Assembly (NCBI GenBank): GCA_017312345.1
Contig: BLAA01000001.1
Coordinates: 310,001 to 374,000 of the forward strand
DNA: 64,000 bases
Direction: 5' to 3'
Source: Candidatus Denitrolinea symbiosum
Lineage (GTDB): Bacteria; Chloroflexota; Anaerolineae; Anaerolineales; Villigracilaceae
Position numbers and translations under genes: made by a program. Below are positions 32,219 to 40,234 of the stretch, piece by piece (within the stretch, counting starts at the first letter, position 1; every line of letters begins with the position of its first letter). The notes under the pieces are model-generated. The model was given only the letters and a program-made list of their open reading frames with translations. It was not told the DNA's origin and made no database searches.

Positions 32219-32239
32219 TTCGAGTCCCCTTGAGGGCGC
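32219..32239 (+). repeat. Partial copy of the tRNA-Glu 3' end
   Basis: Twenty-one bases match the T-loop-to-acceptor end of the tRNA (32130-32150) at 19 positions. No rest of a tRNA precedes it. It may be the residue of an integration (att) duplication or of a decayed second tRNA. Confidence 0.6.
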
Positions 32240-32242
32240 AAA

Positions 32243-32276
32243 AAAGTCGCCGTAAAAAGCGGCTTTCTTTATTTTT
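32243..32276 (+). terminator. Second terminator downstream of tRNA-Glu
   Basis: AAAGTCGC (32243-32250) pairs with GCGGCTTT (32259-32266, one wobble) and is followed by CTTTATTTTT. It lies just after the tRNA fragment, consistent with a former second transcription unit ending here. Confidence 0.7.
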
Positions 32277-32305
32277 GGCTCCCCTGCAATTAACAGACAG
32301 GAATC

Positions 32306-32413
32306 GCCACAAAGTATCCTTGAACGGGGGAGCGCCCTGAATGATGAAAATTTGGAATCCCGAAGTTCTACTTCGGGAAAGCCGCAAGTAGAACTTTCGG
32401 AATCCTTTTTATT
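32306..32413 (+). repeat. Dispersed repeat family A, copy 2
   Basis: Same order of elements as at 22991: ACAAAGTATCC, a G-rich stem, GAATGATGAAAAT, the CCCGAAG/CTTCGGG hairpin and the CCGCAAG/CTTTCGG hairpin (one mismatch here), ending CCTTTTTA. The gap from here to the glutaredoxin gene shows no coding sequence. It contains a further hairpin, ACACGGATT/AATCCGTGT (32446-32474). Confidence 0.85.
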
Positions 32414-32545
32414 TCATATCAGCCGTCTGAGACTGTTTCTTAAGCACACGGATTCTCGCGGTAAAAATCCGTGTTTGTCCGCGCAATCCGTCAAATTCAC
32501 GTACAAAAAGAAGTAAGGATGAAAGCGCCCTGCAGATCGCGTTCC

Positions 32546-32800
32546 TCAACGGCTCGAAGAAATCCCCAGTTTCTCCGCCAATTCCTGATCGCTCGGCTCG
32601 ACGAGAATGGATCCGTCCGGGAAAACGATGGTCGGGATGCTTCGATTACCGCCGTTGATCCGTTTGACGGTCTCCGCCGCCTCAGGATTCTCGTCCACGT
32701 TCACATTTTCATAGACGATCCCGTGCCGCTTCAAAAACGCCCGGGAGCGTTTGCAATCGGAACACCATTCCGCGCTGTAGACGATGATGGGTTTATCCAT
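32546..32800 (-). CDS. Glutaredoxin/mycoredoxin-like thiol protein
   Basis: An 84-residue cytoplasmic thioredoxin-fold protein that reduces disulfides or mixed thiols. The active site is CSDC (residues 13-16) in IVYSAEWCSDCKRSRAF. The cis-proline region is SIPTIVFPDGSIL. The short length and CxxC active site fit the NrdH/mycoredoxin type rather than classical glutathione-dependent glutaredoxin. AGGAAAA lies before the ATG. It is a single gene. Confidence 0.88.
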   Translation of the reverse strand: MDKPIIVYSAEWCSDCKRSRAFLKRHGIVYENVNVDENPEAAETVKRINGGNRSIPTIVFPDGSILVEPSDQELAEKLGISSSR

Positions 32801-32865
32801 GTTTTCCTCCGTGTTTTAATTTCTCTCGCGTTGATTATATCGAATCAGGTACAATTCCTCCATCC

Positions 32866-33078
32866 ATGCTCGAAAAACTGCCCGCTCTCCTCTGGCTCCT
32901 CGCGTGGACTTCCGGCGGACTGCTCCTCGCCGCCTCCGCCTTCCGCCTGCCGCGCCGACTCATCTTCGGCGCCGGGCTCGCCCTCGGCGCAATGACGCAT
33001 TGCCTGAATCGGCCGCTGTCCATTTACCCAAAGGTCGTCTGGGACAAATGGCTACAATCGTTTCCGCTGCCCCTTTAG
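32866..33078 (+). CDS. Short membrane protein, probably the truncated N-terminus of a paralogue of the next gene
   Basis: A 70-residue frame: PALLWLLAWTSGGLLLAASAF, then RLPRRLIFGAGLALGAM. This resembles the first 55 or so residues of the 664-residue protein 30 bases downstream (TLFLLWAAAWTIGGYLIAHAVF, then RRERTMVGFAIGL). The similarity stops at about residue 45 and the frame ends at residue 70. The likely reading is a decayed partial duplication. A genuine small membrane protein is possible. No good ribosome site was found. Confidence 0.45.
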   Translation: MLEKLPALLWLLAWTSGGLLLAASAFRLPRRLIFGAGLALGAMTHCLNRPLSIYPKVVWDKWLQSFPLPL

Positions 33079-33108
33079 CGGAAACCAAATTTAAAACAAG
33101 AGGTAACT

Positions 33109-35103
33109 TTGCATTTCTTGACTGTTTTGACCCTTTTCCTTTTGTGGGCTGCTGCCTGGACTATCGGCGGCTACTTGATCGCGCACGCCGTTTTTCACCT
33201 GCGTCGCGAGCGCACGATGGTTGGCTTTGCAATCGGGCTTGTTCTGCAGTTGTGGTTTTCCAATTGGATGGCCCACCTCCTGCCTGTGCCGCATTCGTTT
33301 TGGGCGGGAGCGGGCATTGTGTTTCTCTTCGGACTGTTTATCGCGTGGCCTTCTCTCCAGAAGGATTGGCGGACTTTTGATATCTCCTGGTTGCAGATTA
33401 TTGCATTCGGTCTTCTCGTTTATGTCTTCTATTCCATCGGACGCGGGCTGGATATCTTCGATGATTTTCAAAACGTAACTACAACCTCCATCATGGGAGC
33501 GGGGGATATTCCGCCTCATTTTCCGTTCGCTCCCAAGTTGGTATTTGGATATCACTATCTCTTGTTGCTTTTCGGGGCGCAACTTATGCGCATCGCGGAT
33601 ATGTTCCCGTGGTCGGCGCTGGATATGGCGCGTGCTGTTTCTTTATCCCTGTTGCTCATGCTCGTTTATCTTTGGACACGCCGTATCACGCGCAGCCAAC
33701 TGGCAGCCTGGTTGGGCGCGATCTTTGTAGCCTTTGCAAGCGGCACGCGCTGGTTATTGTTGCTGCTTCCTGCTCGTGCGACGCAGAGCATTTCAGCCAA
33801 TATCACCTTGATTGGCTCAGGAGCCTCCACCGCTTCTGATCTTGCCGCTGGTCTCCTGACAAATTGGAAGATCGAAGGAGATGGTCCTATTCCCTTCCCA
33901 TTTGCATATGCCAATGGAATTCATAGCCCGACCGTCATGGCGCTAGGCGGCATAGGCGCATTGGATCTGGTAATTTTTCTTTTGCTTATCATGTTATTCG
34001 GCCGTCTACGCGATTTTAAGAGCGGCTTTGTCCTTACAGCCCTGTTTGCCGCCTATGCCCTCAGTGGCGAATATACCTATTTGATTATGTTCCCAAGTCT
34101 GGGACTGGTGTTGTTGATCCACTGGATTCGCGCCCGCCGATTCCCGCTCCCAAGATCGCTTCTGGCTACGCTCGCGGTTGCCGCGACCTCTCTGGTCTTC
34201 GTCTCCATTCAGGGCGGAGTCCTGACCGAGATCCTGCGCGGTAAACTCACTTCCGCAAGAGATGAAGGCTCTTTTCATACATTCAACTTTTCCTTATCCA
34301 TGCCATCGCTTGTTTCTGGACATCTGGGATTCCTAAGTCTCTTGAATCCCGCCCAACTTGTCGCCGCGTTGTTTGAGATAGGACCCGTCATTCTTGCCCT
34401 GCCCGGGTTGTTCCTTTGGGGATTTAAGATGCTGCGCGCCCGGAAGTGGTGGGAAGCCGGAGTGTCTGCTAGCGCCGCATTGGGTATTTTTTCACTGTTT
34501 GTTAAATATGCAGGCACAGCCGGACAAAGCGCCAACGTACGATTACTGGCGACATTTATCATTCCGCCCACATTTTATGCGGCGCCACTGGCTTGGGTCT
34601 GGCTGAAGAAGCGCGGGGAACCGGCCCGAATTGCCGCAGCGGCGCTTGCCCTGGTCACAGTCTTTGGCGGCTTGCAATACTTTGGAATTCAGATGATTGC
34701 GGCTCAAAAGCCTGTTCTGCCGCTTTTCATCACTGCATTGGATGTACAGATGGAGAAGCGTTACTGGAATCGGCTCCCACATGGCGGAATGGTGTTTGAT
34801 TCCGATCCGCGGCGCGCCGTCACGGTATTTGGTCGTTCTACCGATGCGATGGTTGCCTGGAAACTGAAGCCTGAATGGGAGGCATTGTTGAACAACCCCG
34901 ATCCATATATACTGAAATCAGCCGGATACGATTTTATTTATTTTGGAGGGGATTTCTGGCAGAAGTTGACCGACGCGCAGCAGAAGAAATTGCAAGATAC
35001 CTGCGTGAAAGCGGTGGATGAAGTCGAGGGTGTTCGCGGACCAAATGATGCCCGCAAAGACTTTCGCAGATTGTTGGATATTTCATCCTGCCAAAGCCCT
35101 TAA
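33109..35103 (+). CDS. Large multi-pass membrane protein, possible glycosyltransferase-like
   Basis: A 664-residue protein beginning at TTG (33109), supported by AGAGG five bases upstream. About 12-13 hydrophobic segments run from residue 3 to about 540 (FLTVLTLFLLWAAAWTIGGYL, FWAGAGIVFLFGLFIAW, LVIFLLLIMLFGRL and more). A soluble C-terminal region of about 120 residues follows (HGGMVFDSDPRRAVTVFGRST, YDFIYFGGDFWQKLTD). The shape recalls GT-C-fold membrane glycosyltransferases of Chloroflexota, but no catalytic DxD or DE motif is convincing, so the function is open. Codon use is less GC-biased than in neighbouring genes. Confidence 0.7.
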   Translation: MHFLTVLTLFLLWAAAWTIGGYLIAHAVFHLRRERTMVGFAIGLVLQLWFSNWMAHLLPVPHSFWAGAGIVFLFGLFIAWPSLQKDWRTFDISWLQIIAFGLLVYVFYSIGRGLDIFDDFQNVTTTSIMGAGDIPPHFPFAPKLVFGYHYLLLLFGAQLMRIADMFPWSALDMARAVSLSLLLMLVYLWTRRITRSQLAAWLGAIFVAFASGTRWLLLLLPARATQSISANITLIGSGASTASDLAAGLLTNWKIEGDGPIPFPFAYANGIHSPTVMALGGIGALDLVIFLLLIMLFGRLRDFKSGFVLTALFAAYALSGEYTYLIMFPSLGLVLLIHWIRARRFPLPRSLLATLAVAATSLVFVSIQGGVLTEILRGKLTSARDEGSFHTFNFSLSMPSLVSGHLGFLSLLNPAQLVAALFEIGPVILALPGLFLWGFKMLRARKWWEAGVSASAALGIFSLFVKYAGTAGQSANVRLLATFIIPPTFYAAPLAWVWLKKRGEPARIAAAALALVTVFGGLQYFGIQMIAAQKPVLPLFITALDVQMEKRYWNRLPHGGMVFDSDPRRAVTVFGRSTDAMVAWKLKPEWEALLNNPDPYILKSAGYDFIYFGGDFWQKLTDAQQKKLQDTCVKAVDEVEGVRGPNDARKDFRRLLDISSCQSP

Positions 35104-35112
35104 GCGAGCGGT

Positions 35113-35856
35113 TTATTCCTTTTCCAAAACCACTAACAGCCGTGTAGCAAACAGGGCTGGGAATGGGCGCAACAATTTTTCCAGGAATTTCATGAACGGA
35201 TACGCAAAGGACGGGTAAAGTTGCGGTCCTGTATATCCGCCCGAAGCGACATACGCCAATGCGGCGATTCGCTGAACTTCGATGATTCGCCACCCTTCCA
35301 GGCGGTCTGTAAAATGTTCTTGGACAAAGATACGCGTGGCATTTCCCTGTGCGGCGTAGTAATCAATATTATCCGGCATCCAGTCCTGTGGCGCCCGCCA
35401 TTGTATCCGAGCGAGTTTGCCGATCGGCTCGACATGCAGCAGTCCGTAGACGATATATCCCAGCGCGCTCAAGGCTGGCTCCATGAGAATCAAACGTCCG
35501 CCTGATTTGAGTACGCGCTGGAACTCCGCGAGGGCTGTTCCGGGGTAGCGCAGATGATGGAATACGTCCACCATAAACAGATCTGAGAGAGATGCGTCAG
35601 CAAAGGTTAATTTGTAGGCGTTTTCGACCTGGTCGATCCAGGAATAGGGAAAGAGATCTGTGCGTACGCATTCAGGGATGGAATCGTGGATATTTCCCAT
35701 ACCTGAGCCAAGCTCCACAACCTTACCTTCGAGCAGGTTGCTCTGATAGGCCGCCATGATCCGATAAAAATCGTTGTAAATTCTGTGCAACAGCGGTTTA
35801 CGATTCCAAATCTCGTGATTTTTTTCAATCAATTCTTTGTGCAGAAAGATACCCAT
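35113..35856 (-). CDS. Class I SAM-dependent methyltransferase
   Basis: A 247-residue methyltransferase of the Methyltransf_11 type. SAM motif I is VVELGSGMGN (about residue 46), preceded by YRIMAAYQSNLLEGK. FHHLRYPGTALAEFQRVLKSGGRLILMEP is the characteristic post-motif segment. The C-terminal part probably sets substrate choice. It is convergent with the membrane protein gene, the stops lying about 10 bases apart, and sits next to a methyltransferase-GT2 fusion. A glycan or lipid-linked substrate is therefore plausible but not shown. Confidence 0.85.
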   Translation of the reverse strand: MGIFLHKELIEKNHEIWNRKPLLHRIYNDFYRIMAAYQSNLLEGKVVELGSGMGNIHDSIPECVRTDLFPYSWIDQVENAYKLTFADASLSDLFMVDVFHHLRYPGTALAEFQRVLKSGGRLILMEPALSALGYIVYGLLHVEPIGKLARIQWRAPQDWMPDNIDYYAAQGNATRIFVQEHFTDRLEGWRIIEVQRIAALAYVASGGYTGPQLYPSFAYPFMKFLEKLLRPFPALFATRLLVVLEKE

Positions 35857-35926
35857 ATTTCTCCCAGGGAGACAAAATGATCAATGCAAATGTCCATTGA
35901 GAAACGGACAAAGCCAATTGGTCGGG

Positions 35927-37381
35927 TTACACAAACTTAATCCTCCGCGCCGCGTACCAGACCATGCGGATCAGCAACAGACCGTGTTTCCAGCGCGAGA
36001 TGTTGGTAGCGCCGTACGTCCGCTCGCGGTAACGGATGGGGAGGTCAACGATTTTGAGATTCAGTTTCGCCGCGCCGAAGATCAGGTCAAAATCTCCGAA
36101 GGGATCGAAGTCGCCGAAGTAGGAACGGTTGGCGGCGATGCGTTCGTAGTCCTTTTTCCACAAAACTTTCGTACCGCAGAGCGTATCTTTGATGGGTTGT
36201 CCGAGCAGGGAGGTGAACGCCCAGCTGAAGAATTTGTTGCCGAGGAAGTTCAATCCCTGCATGGCTTGTTTTTCCATCGGATAGACCAGCCGCACGCCGT
36301 TGACGAATTCTCCGCGTCCCGAGCGCAGGGCCTCGTAGAAGCGCGGCAGGTCTTCGGGCGGGACGGTCAGGTCGGCGTCGAGGATCATCAGGATGTCGCC
36401 GGTCGCCGCGTCGAAGCCGGCGCGGATCGCGTCCGCTTTGCCGATGCCCGGCTGGCGCAGAACGCGGCTTGGGGTCGCGGGATGCAAAGCGATCTCGCGT
36501 TCGATGACCGCGTAGGTGTCGTCTTTGGAATGTCCCTCGACGAAGATGAGTTCGGTGGCGCGTCCCATTTGCGGAGTCCGCTCGAAGATGGAGCGGATGT
36601 TCCCCGCCTCGTTGCGCGCCGCGATGACGACTGACACGCTCGGCTCTTCAACAGGAACAGGCTGCAAACGCGCGATGAGGAAGTTCGCCAGCGCGAGGCC
36701 GCGGAAGACCGGCAGGCGGACGAGGACGCGGTTGCAGAACGCGGCGAGGAGCGGGATGGGAAGCGGGAGGAGTATCTCGCGCCAGTCGCGGATGGTCTCG
36801 AATCCCGCGAGGGTCAATATGCCGCGCAGGTCGTCGGCGGTGAGCCAATTCTGCTTGAGGATCGGCACGGCGAGACGGGCGCGCTGGGCGAGGCTGAGAA
36901 CGCCCTGCCAGAGATTGCTGTAAACGTTGACGATGACGCGCGTGCGCGGCGTACACAGCGGACGGATCTGCTCGAAGACGCGCTGCACGTCCCAGGCGTC
37001 GTTGACGAGGTCGGAGAGGATGATGACGTCGAAGGTCTCTTTGAGGAACGAAAGATCGTGCGCGTCGGCATGGACGAATTCGAGGGGACGGGGAACGGAA
37101 GACAGGTGACGGGCGACGGCGCGGCTCGTCATCTCGGGGGAGAAGTCTACGCCGAGGCCGCGCGCCGGTCGGACGGACGCCAGCAGCTCGCCGTATCCGC
37201 TGCCGATTTCGAGGACGCGCTGTCCCGGACTGACGAGGAAGCGGTAGATTTCCTTGAGGCGTTTATGATACGCGCCGCCCCAGCCGCGCCACGTGTCGCG
37301 CATGCGCGCCACTTTGTCCCATTGGGCCATGCGGGTTTGCTGGTATTGTTGTCCGGCGGAATCGAAGAGGGGAGAGTTCAT
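35927..37381 (-). CDS. Fusion of a SAM methyltransferase and a family 2 glycosyltransferase
   Basis: A 484-residue two-domain enzyme. Residues 1-230: methyltransferase with motif I VLEIGSGYGELL and FDVIILSDLVNDAWDV. From about residue 248: a GT2 domain of the dolichol-phosphate-mannose-synthase type, with VSVVIAARNEAGNI, ELIFVEGHSKDDT, GIGKADAIRAGFDAATGDILM, the metal-binding ILDADLT and the terminal FGDFDLIFGAAKLNLKI and YRERTYGATNISRWKHG. Such GT2 proteins usually stand alone. The fusion implies methylation and sugar transfer on the same lipid or glycan. Stand-alone counterparts flank it. Confidence 0.87.
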   Translation of the reverse strand: MNSPLFDSAGQQYQQTRMAQWDKVARMRDTWRGWGGAYHKRLKEIYRFLVSPGQRVLEIGSGYGELLASVRPARGLGVDFSPEMTSRAVARHLSSVPRPLEFVHADAHDLSFLKETFDVIILSDLVNDAWDVQRVFEQIRPLCTPRTRVIVNVYSNLWQGVLSLAQRARLAVPILKQNWLTADDLRGILTLAGFETIRDWREILLPLPIPLLAAFCNRVLVRLPVFRGLALANFLIARLQPVPVEEPSVSVVIAARNEAGNIRSIFERTPQMGRATELIFVEGHSKDDTYAVIEREIALHPATPSRVLRQPGIGKADAIRAGFDAATGDILMILDADLTVPPEDLPRFYEALRSGRGEFVNGVRLVYPMEKQAMQGLNFLGNKFFSWAFTSLLGQPIKDTLCGTKVLWKKDYERIAANRSYFGDFDPFGDFDLIFGAAKLNLKIVDLPIRYRERTYGATNISRWKHGLLLIRMVWYAARRIKFV

Positions 37382-37411
37382 GGGGAGGATTTTACCAGCG
37401 AAAAAAGGGTT

Positions 37412-38384
37412 GGCTCATGTTCAGAACAAGTGATTACGGACCAGTTTAGCGACGAGACTCGGCGAGATGCGTTTATGGTTCACAGCCAATTCGTGGATGG
37501 CGGCATAGCCTGACAAGTATGCTTTATGAACACCGCGATAGGGTCGCAAGAAATTACGCAACCCTGTCCAGCCGCCTTCGTTGGAGTTGACGTGGACTTC
37601 CCGAACGCCATCTCCATCGTCATCACGTGCATATTCATTCTTTCCATGACAGACGGTGTGACGCACGCGTTGTAAGCGATTGTAACTGTCGTATTCATCT
37701 GTGTAGAGCGTCGCTTCTGGTCTGGTAAAGTTCTCGACAAATGGACACAAGCTATCGCCTTTTGTATCTGGCATCACTTGGATCCGCACTTGGCGCGTTT
37801 CGCGCCCAATCACTGCGCAGACCGGCGGACGATCATTCGCATACGTCCCTCGCCCGCGCCGTTTATTGGCTCGTTTGCGAGGCGGATCCTGCGGATCGCC
37901 GTGCCACTCTCCTTTTTTCCCCCGCGTTCTGGAACATTTCGTCGGTTTCGACTTCCAGATCGCTCAAGGGTTTGGTCGCTTGTTCCTTCTTGGCATTCGC
38001 CTGAAGCAGATGCCTCACGGTCAGCCCGGTTGTGCGACTGATGCTCAATTCTCGCGACAACTTCGCCGTTGGCTTCCCCTGCACCACCTCGCGAATGAAA
38101 AGGATAGTTTGCTCAGGAGTGAAGTGTCTTCCTTCAAACGCAGTTCCGCTGTAGAGATTGTAGATGCCACGACAGGCTTTGCACCGATATACAATCAGAC
38201 CGCTTTGTTTGGTCTTACGAAATCGAGTCGCCTGCTCAAGACCAGCTTTACAATGTGGGCATTTCAATCCATCGGGATGAAAATGCTCGGTTAGCCAGAC
38301 CGTACATGCATCTCGATCCATGAGTTCAACAATTGGAAAGTCCATGCCCCTATTCTACCGAATCACTTGTTCTGAACATGAGCC
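37412..38384 (-). mobile_element. IS1595 family insertion sequence (ISXO2-like), complete ends
   Basis: A 973-bp element with perfect 24-bp inverted ends: GGCTCATGTTCAGAACAAG begins the left end at 37412, and its reverse complement ends at 38384. It is flanked by the 8-bp direct repeat AAAGGGTT (37404-37411 and 38385-38392), the target duplication length typical of IS1595. Perfect ends and duplication show recent insertion. It sits between the fusion enzyme and the DUF4143 ATPase, 38 bases upstream of the latter's -35. Confidence 0.93.
37421..38345 (-). pseudogene. IS1595-type transposase split by a frameshift
   Basis: Two minus-strand frames make one transposase. The first (38345 to 37863) has the N-terminal zinc ribbon (CPHC, CKAC) and the start of the DDE domain, with ETDEMF supplying the first Asp. 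The second (ending at 37421) has YTDEYDSYNRL (second Asp) and HVNSNEGGWTGLRNF with the last acidic residue. They join near 37914, where GGGGGAAAAAAGG occurs. Removing one base from the A or G run restores a continuous frame through GEWHGDPQDPPRKRANKRR. The cause could be mutation, a base-call error in the homopolymer, or slippage-based expression. Confidence 0.85.
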
Positions 38385-38422
38385 AAAGGGTTTCTGTTGG
38401 GTAAACTTTGGATAAATTTAAG

Positions 38423-38450
38423 TTGACAAATTAAAATTATCGGATAAAAT
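38423..38450 (+). promoter_or_regulatory. Promoter of the DUF4143 ATPase gene (leaderless)
   Basis: TTGACA (38423-38428), a 16-base spacer and TAAAAT (38445-38450). The ATG at 38457 is 7 bases after the -10, so the transcript should start at or beside the start codon. There is no ribosome-binding site. Confidence 0.75.
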
Positions 38451-38456
38451 CGAGCT

Positions 38457-39629
38457 ATGAGCATTCAAAGAGAAATCACTTCCCAGGCAGAAAAGCATCT
38501 TGAGATGGACGATGCGCTTCTTTTCATCGGAGCGCGTCAGGCGGGAAAAACCACCATCCTGCGGCAATTGGAAAATCTCATTAAAACAAGAGGCCAACCC
38601 ACAATTTTTCTCAACCTGGAAGACAGGGAAATCCTTTCGCTCCTCGATCAGTCGTTAAAGAATCTTTTCCAGATCGCGCCCATTGACCTGCAAACCAAAA
38701 CCTTCGTTTTTGTTGATGAAGTTCAATACCTGAAAGACCCGACCAATTTCATCAAGTACTTCTTCGACGAATATCGCGGAAAAATAAAGATCGTCGCTTC
38801 CGGCTCCTCGGCGTTTTACGTGGATCGCGGTTTTCGCGATTCGCTGGTTGGCAGAAAAAAGATCTTCAATGTGTACACCCTCTCGTTCCGGGAGTTTTTG
38901 CGCTTCAAAGGCGAGGACGCGTTTTCAGCAAGGGATTTTTCCGATCTGACGAAAATGGAATTGGACAGGCTTCATCCCCTGCTTGCCCAATACATGGCTT
39001 ACGGAGGCTATCCGAGGGCGGTCATGGCGCCGTTGGAAGAAAAACGGAATGTTCTCACCGACATTCTCTATTCCTATATAAAAAAGGACATCTATGAAGC
39101 AGGAGTCAGAAGAGAGGAAACATTTTATAGATTATTCAAGGCGCTTGCCCAACAGGTCGGCAGCCTGGTTAATGCTTCCGAATTAGCCGCGACGTTTGGA
39201 GTTTCCCAGCCCGCGATTGACAATTACCTGTATGTCATGCGAAAGTCTTTTCATATTGAGTTGATTCGGCCTTTTTATAGGAACATCCGTAAAGAGATTA
39301 CGAAAATGCCCAAGGTCTATTTTTACGATCTGGGGCTGCGAAATGTCATATTGAACAATTTCGATCTTCATGAAACCAGACACGATAAAGGCCAGATACT
39401 CGAAAACCTGTTCTTCAGGGCATTGCTGGAAAGGACTACCATAGATGAGATTCGATTCTGGCGGACCGCCGCGCAAAACGAAATTGATTTTGTCGTCGGT
39501 GATCAGGCGTATGAGATCAAGTCGAACAAGCAATCAGCCAGGGCGGAAAAATACAAAATCTTTCAGCAGGAATATCCAGAGATCAACTTGGAGTTCCTTG
39601 ACCTGAATGACATCGTCGGTTTTTTGTAA
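38457..39629 (+). CDS. ATPase of the AAA_14/DUF4143 family
   Basis: A 390-residue P-loop ATPase. Walker A is IGARQAGKTT (about residues 24-33) and Walker B is FVFVDEVQYL, followed by the sensor KIVASGSSAF. After a winged-helix-like region (ELAATFGVSQPAIDNYLYVM), the DUF4143 domain has a nuclease-like ending: GQILENLFFRAL, RFWRTAAQNEIDFVVGDQAYEIK, which resembles a PD-(D/E)XK arrangement (E..D..ExK). Genes of this family are common, mobile and functionally obscure. The lower G+C than in neighbours suggests transfer. Confidence 0.85.
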   Translation: MSIQREITSQAEKHLEMDDALLFIGARQAGKTTILRQLENLIKTRGQPTIFLNLEDREILSLLDQSLKNLFQIAPIDLQTKTFVFVDEVQYLKDPTNFIKYFFDEYRGKIKIVASGSSAFYVDRGFRDSLVGRKKIFNVYTLSFREFLRFKGEDAFSARDFSDLTKMELDRLHPLLAQYMAYGGYPRAVMAPLEEKRNVLTDILYSYIKKDIYEAGVRREETFYRLFKALAQQVGSLVNASELAATFGVSQPAIDNYLYVMRKSFHIELIRPFYRNIRKEITKMPKVYFYDLGLRNVILNNFDLHETRHDKGQILENLFFRALLERTTIDEIRFWRTAAQNEIDFVVGDQAYEIKSNKQSARAEKYKIFQQEYPEINLEFLDLNDIVGFL

Positions 39630-39730
39630 GTTGTAACGCGAGACGGATAGGAGCGCCAGGGAACGCGTTGCGCGGTACGCGCAAACAACGGTTTTCTCAG
39701 AGCGCCAAAACCAGGCCTGGGTATTTTGCG

Positions 39731-39739
39731 TGTTATAAT
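39731..39739 (+). promoter_or_regulatory. Extended -10 promoter of the polysaccharide locus regulator
   Basis: TGTTATAAT (39731-39739) is an extended -10 (TG-N-TATAAT) with no clear -35. The predicted start is about 15 bases before the ATG at 39761. It is the first promoter-like signal of the long plus-strand polysaccharide locus. Confidence 0.6.
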
Positions 39740-39760
39740 TCAGTCGCTGAATTTTGACCT

Positions 39761-40234
39761 ATGGAAATCACCGAAACCTCCCGCGAACTCACCCTCCTCG
39801 AAGAGATCGAGAGCGATCCCAACGTGAACCAGTCCGCGCTCGCCACACAACTCGGCGTGGCGGTTGGCACGGTGAACTGGCATTTAAAACGCCTCATCGA
39901 AAAAGGCTACGTCAAAGTCTCGCGCGCCGAACGCAAGAAACTGCGCTACATCATCACGCCCGAGGGCCTGGCCCTGCGCGCCCGCCTGGCAGTGGACTAC
40001 GTGGAGAATTCCCTCTCCCTCTACCGCAAGACCCGTCAGCGCGTGAAGGATCACATCGTGAAGATCCGCCGCGCGGGACAGGACCGCGTCCGCATCCTCG
40101 GCGAGGGCGACGTGGCGGACATCGCCCGCCTCACCTGCCTCGAACAGGGGATCGAGGTGACGACGGACGCGTCCGCGCCCGCGTTGGATATCAAAGGCTG
40201 GAAGATCATTTTGCGGATGGGAGACGAGCCATGA
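39761..40234 (+). CDS. Winged-helix transcriptional regulator of the sugar locus
   Basis: A 157-residue protein with an N-terminal MarR-type winged helix (LLEEIESDPNVNQSALATQLGVAVGTVNWHLKRLIEKGYV, with the wing KLRYIITPEGL). A helix follows (VENSLSLYRKTRQRVKDHIVK). The C-terminal half, DRVRILGEGDVADIARLTC and TDASAPALDIKGWKI, resembles the start of a nucleotide- or sugar-binding fold and may sense a metabolite. Its stop overlaps the ATG of the epimerase gene (ATGA), so the two are translationally coupled. It probably controls the downstream polysaccharide genes. Confidence 0.82.
   Translation: MEITETSRELTLLEEIESDPNVNQSALATQLGVAVGTVNWHLKRLIEKGYVKVSRAERKKLRYIITPEGLALRARLAVDYVENSLSLYRKTRQRVKDHIVKIRRAGQDRVRILGEGDVADIARLTCLEQGIEVTTDASAPALDIKGWKIILRMGDEP

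Noticed and set aside
37880..37930. Programmed -1 ribosomal frameshift at the A6G run in the IS transposase
   Set aside because: A -1 shift leads into a frame without transposase similarity. The second half is in the +1 (or -2) frame, so ordinary A6G slippage does not explain it.
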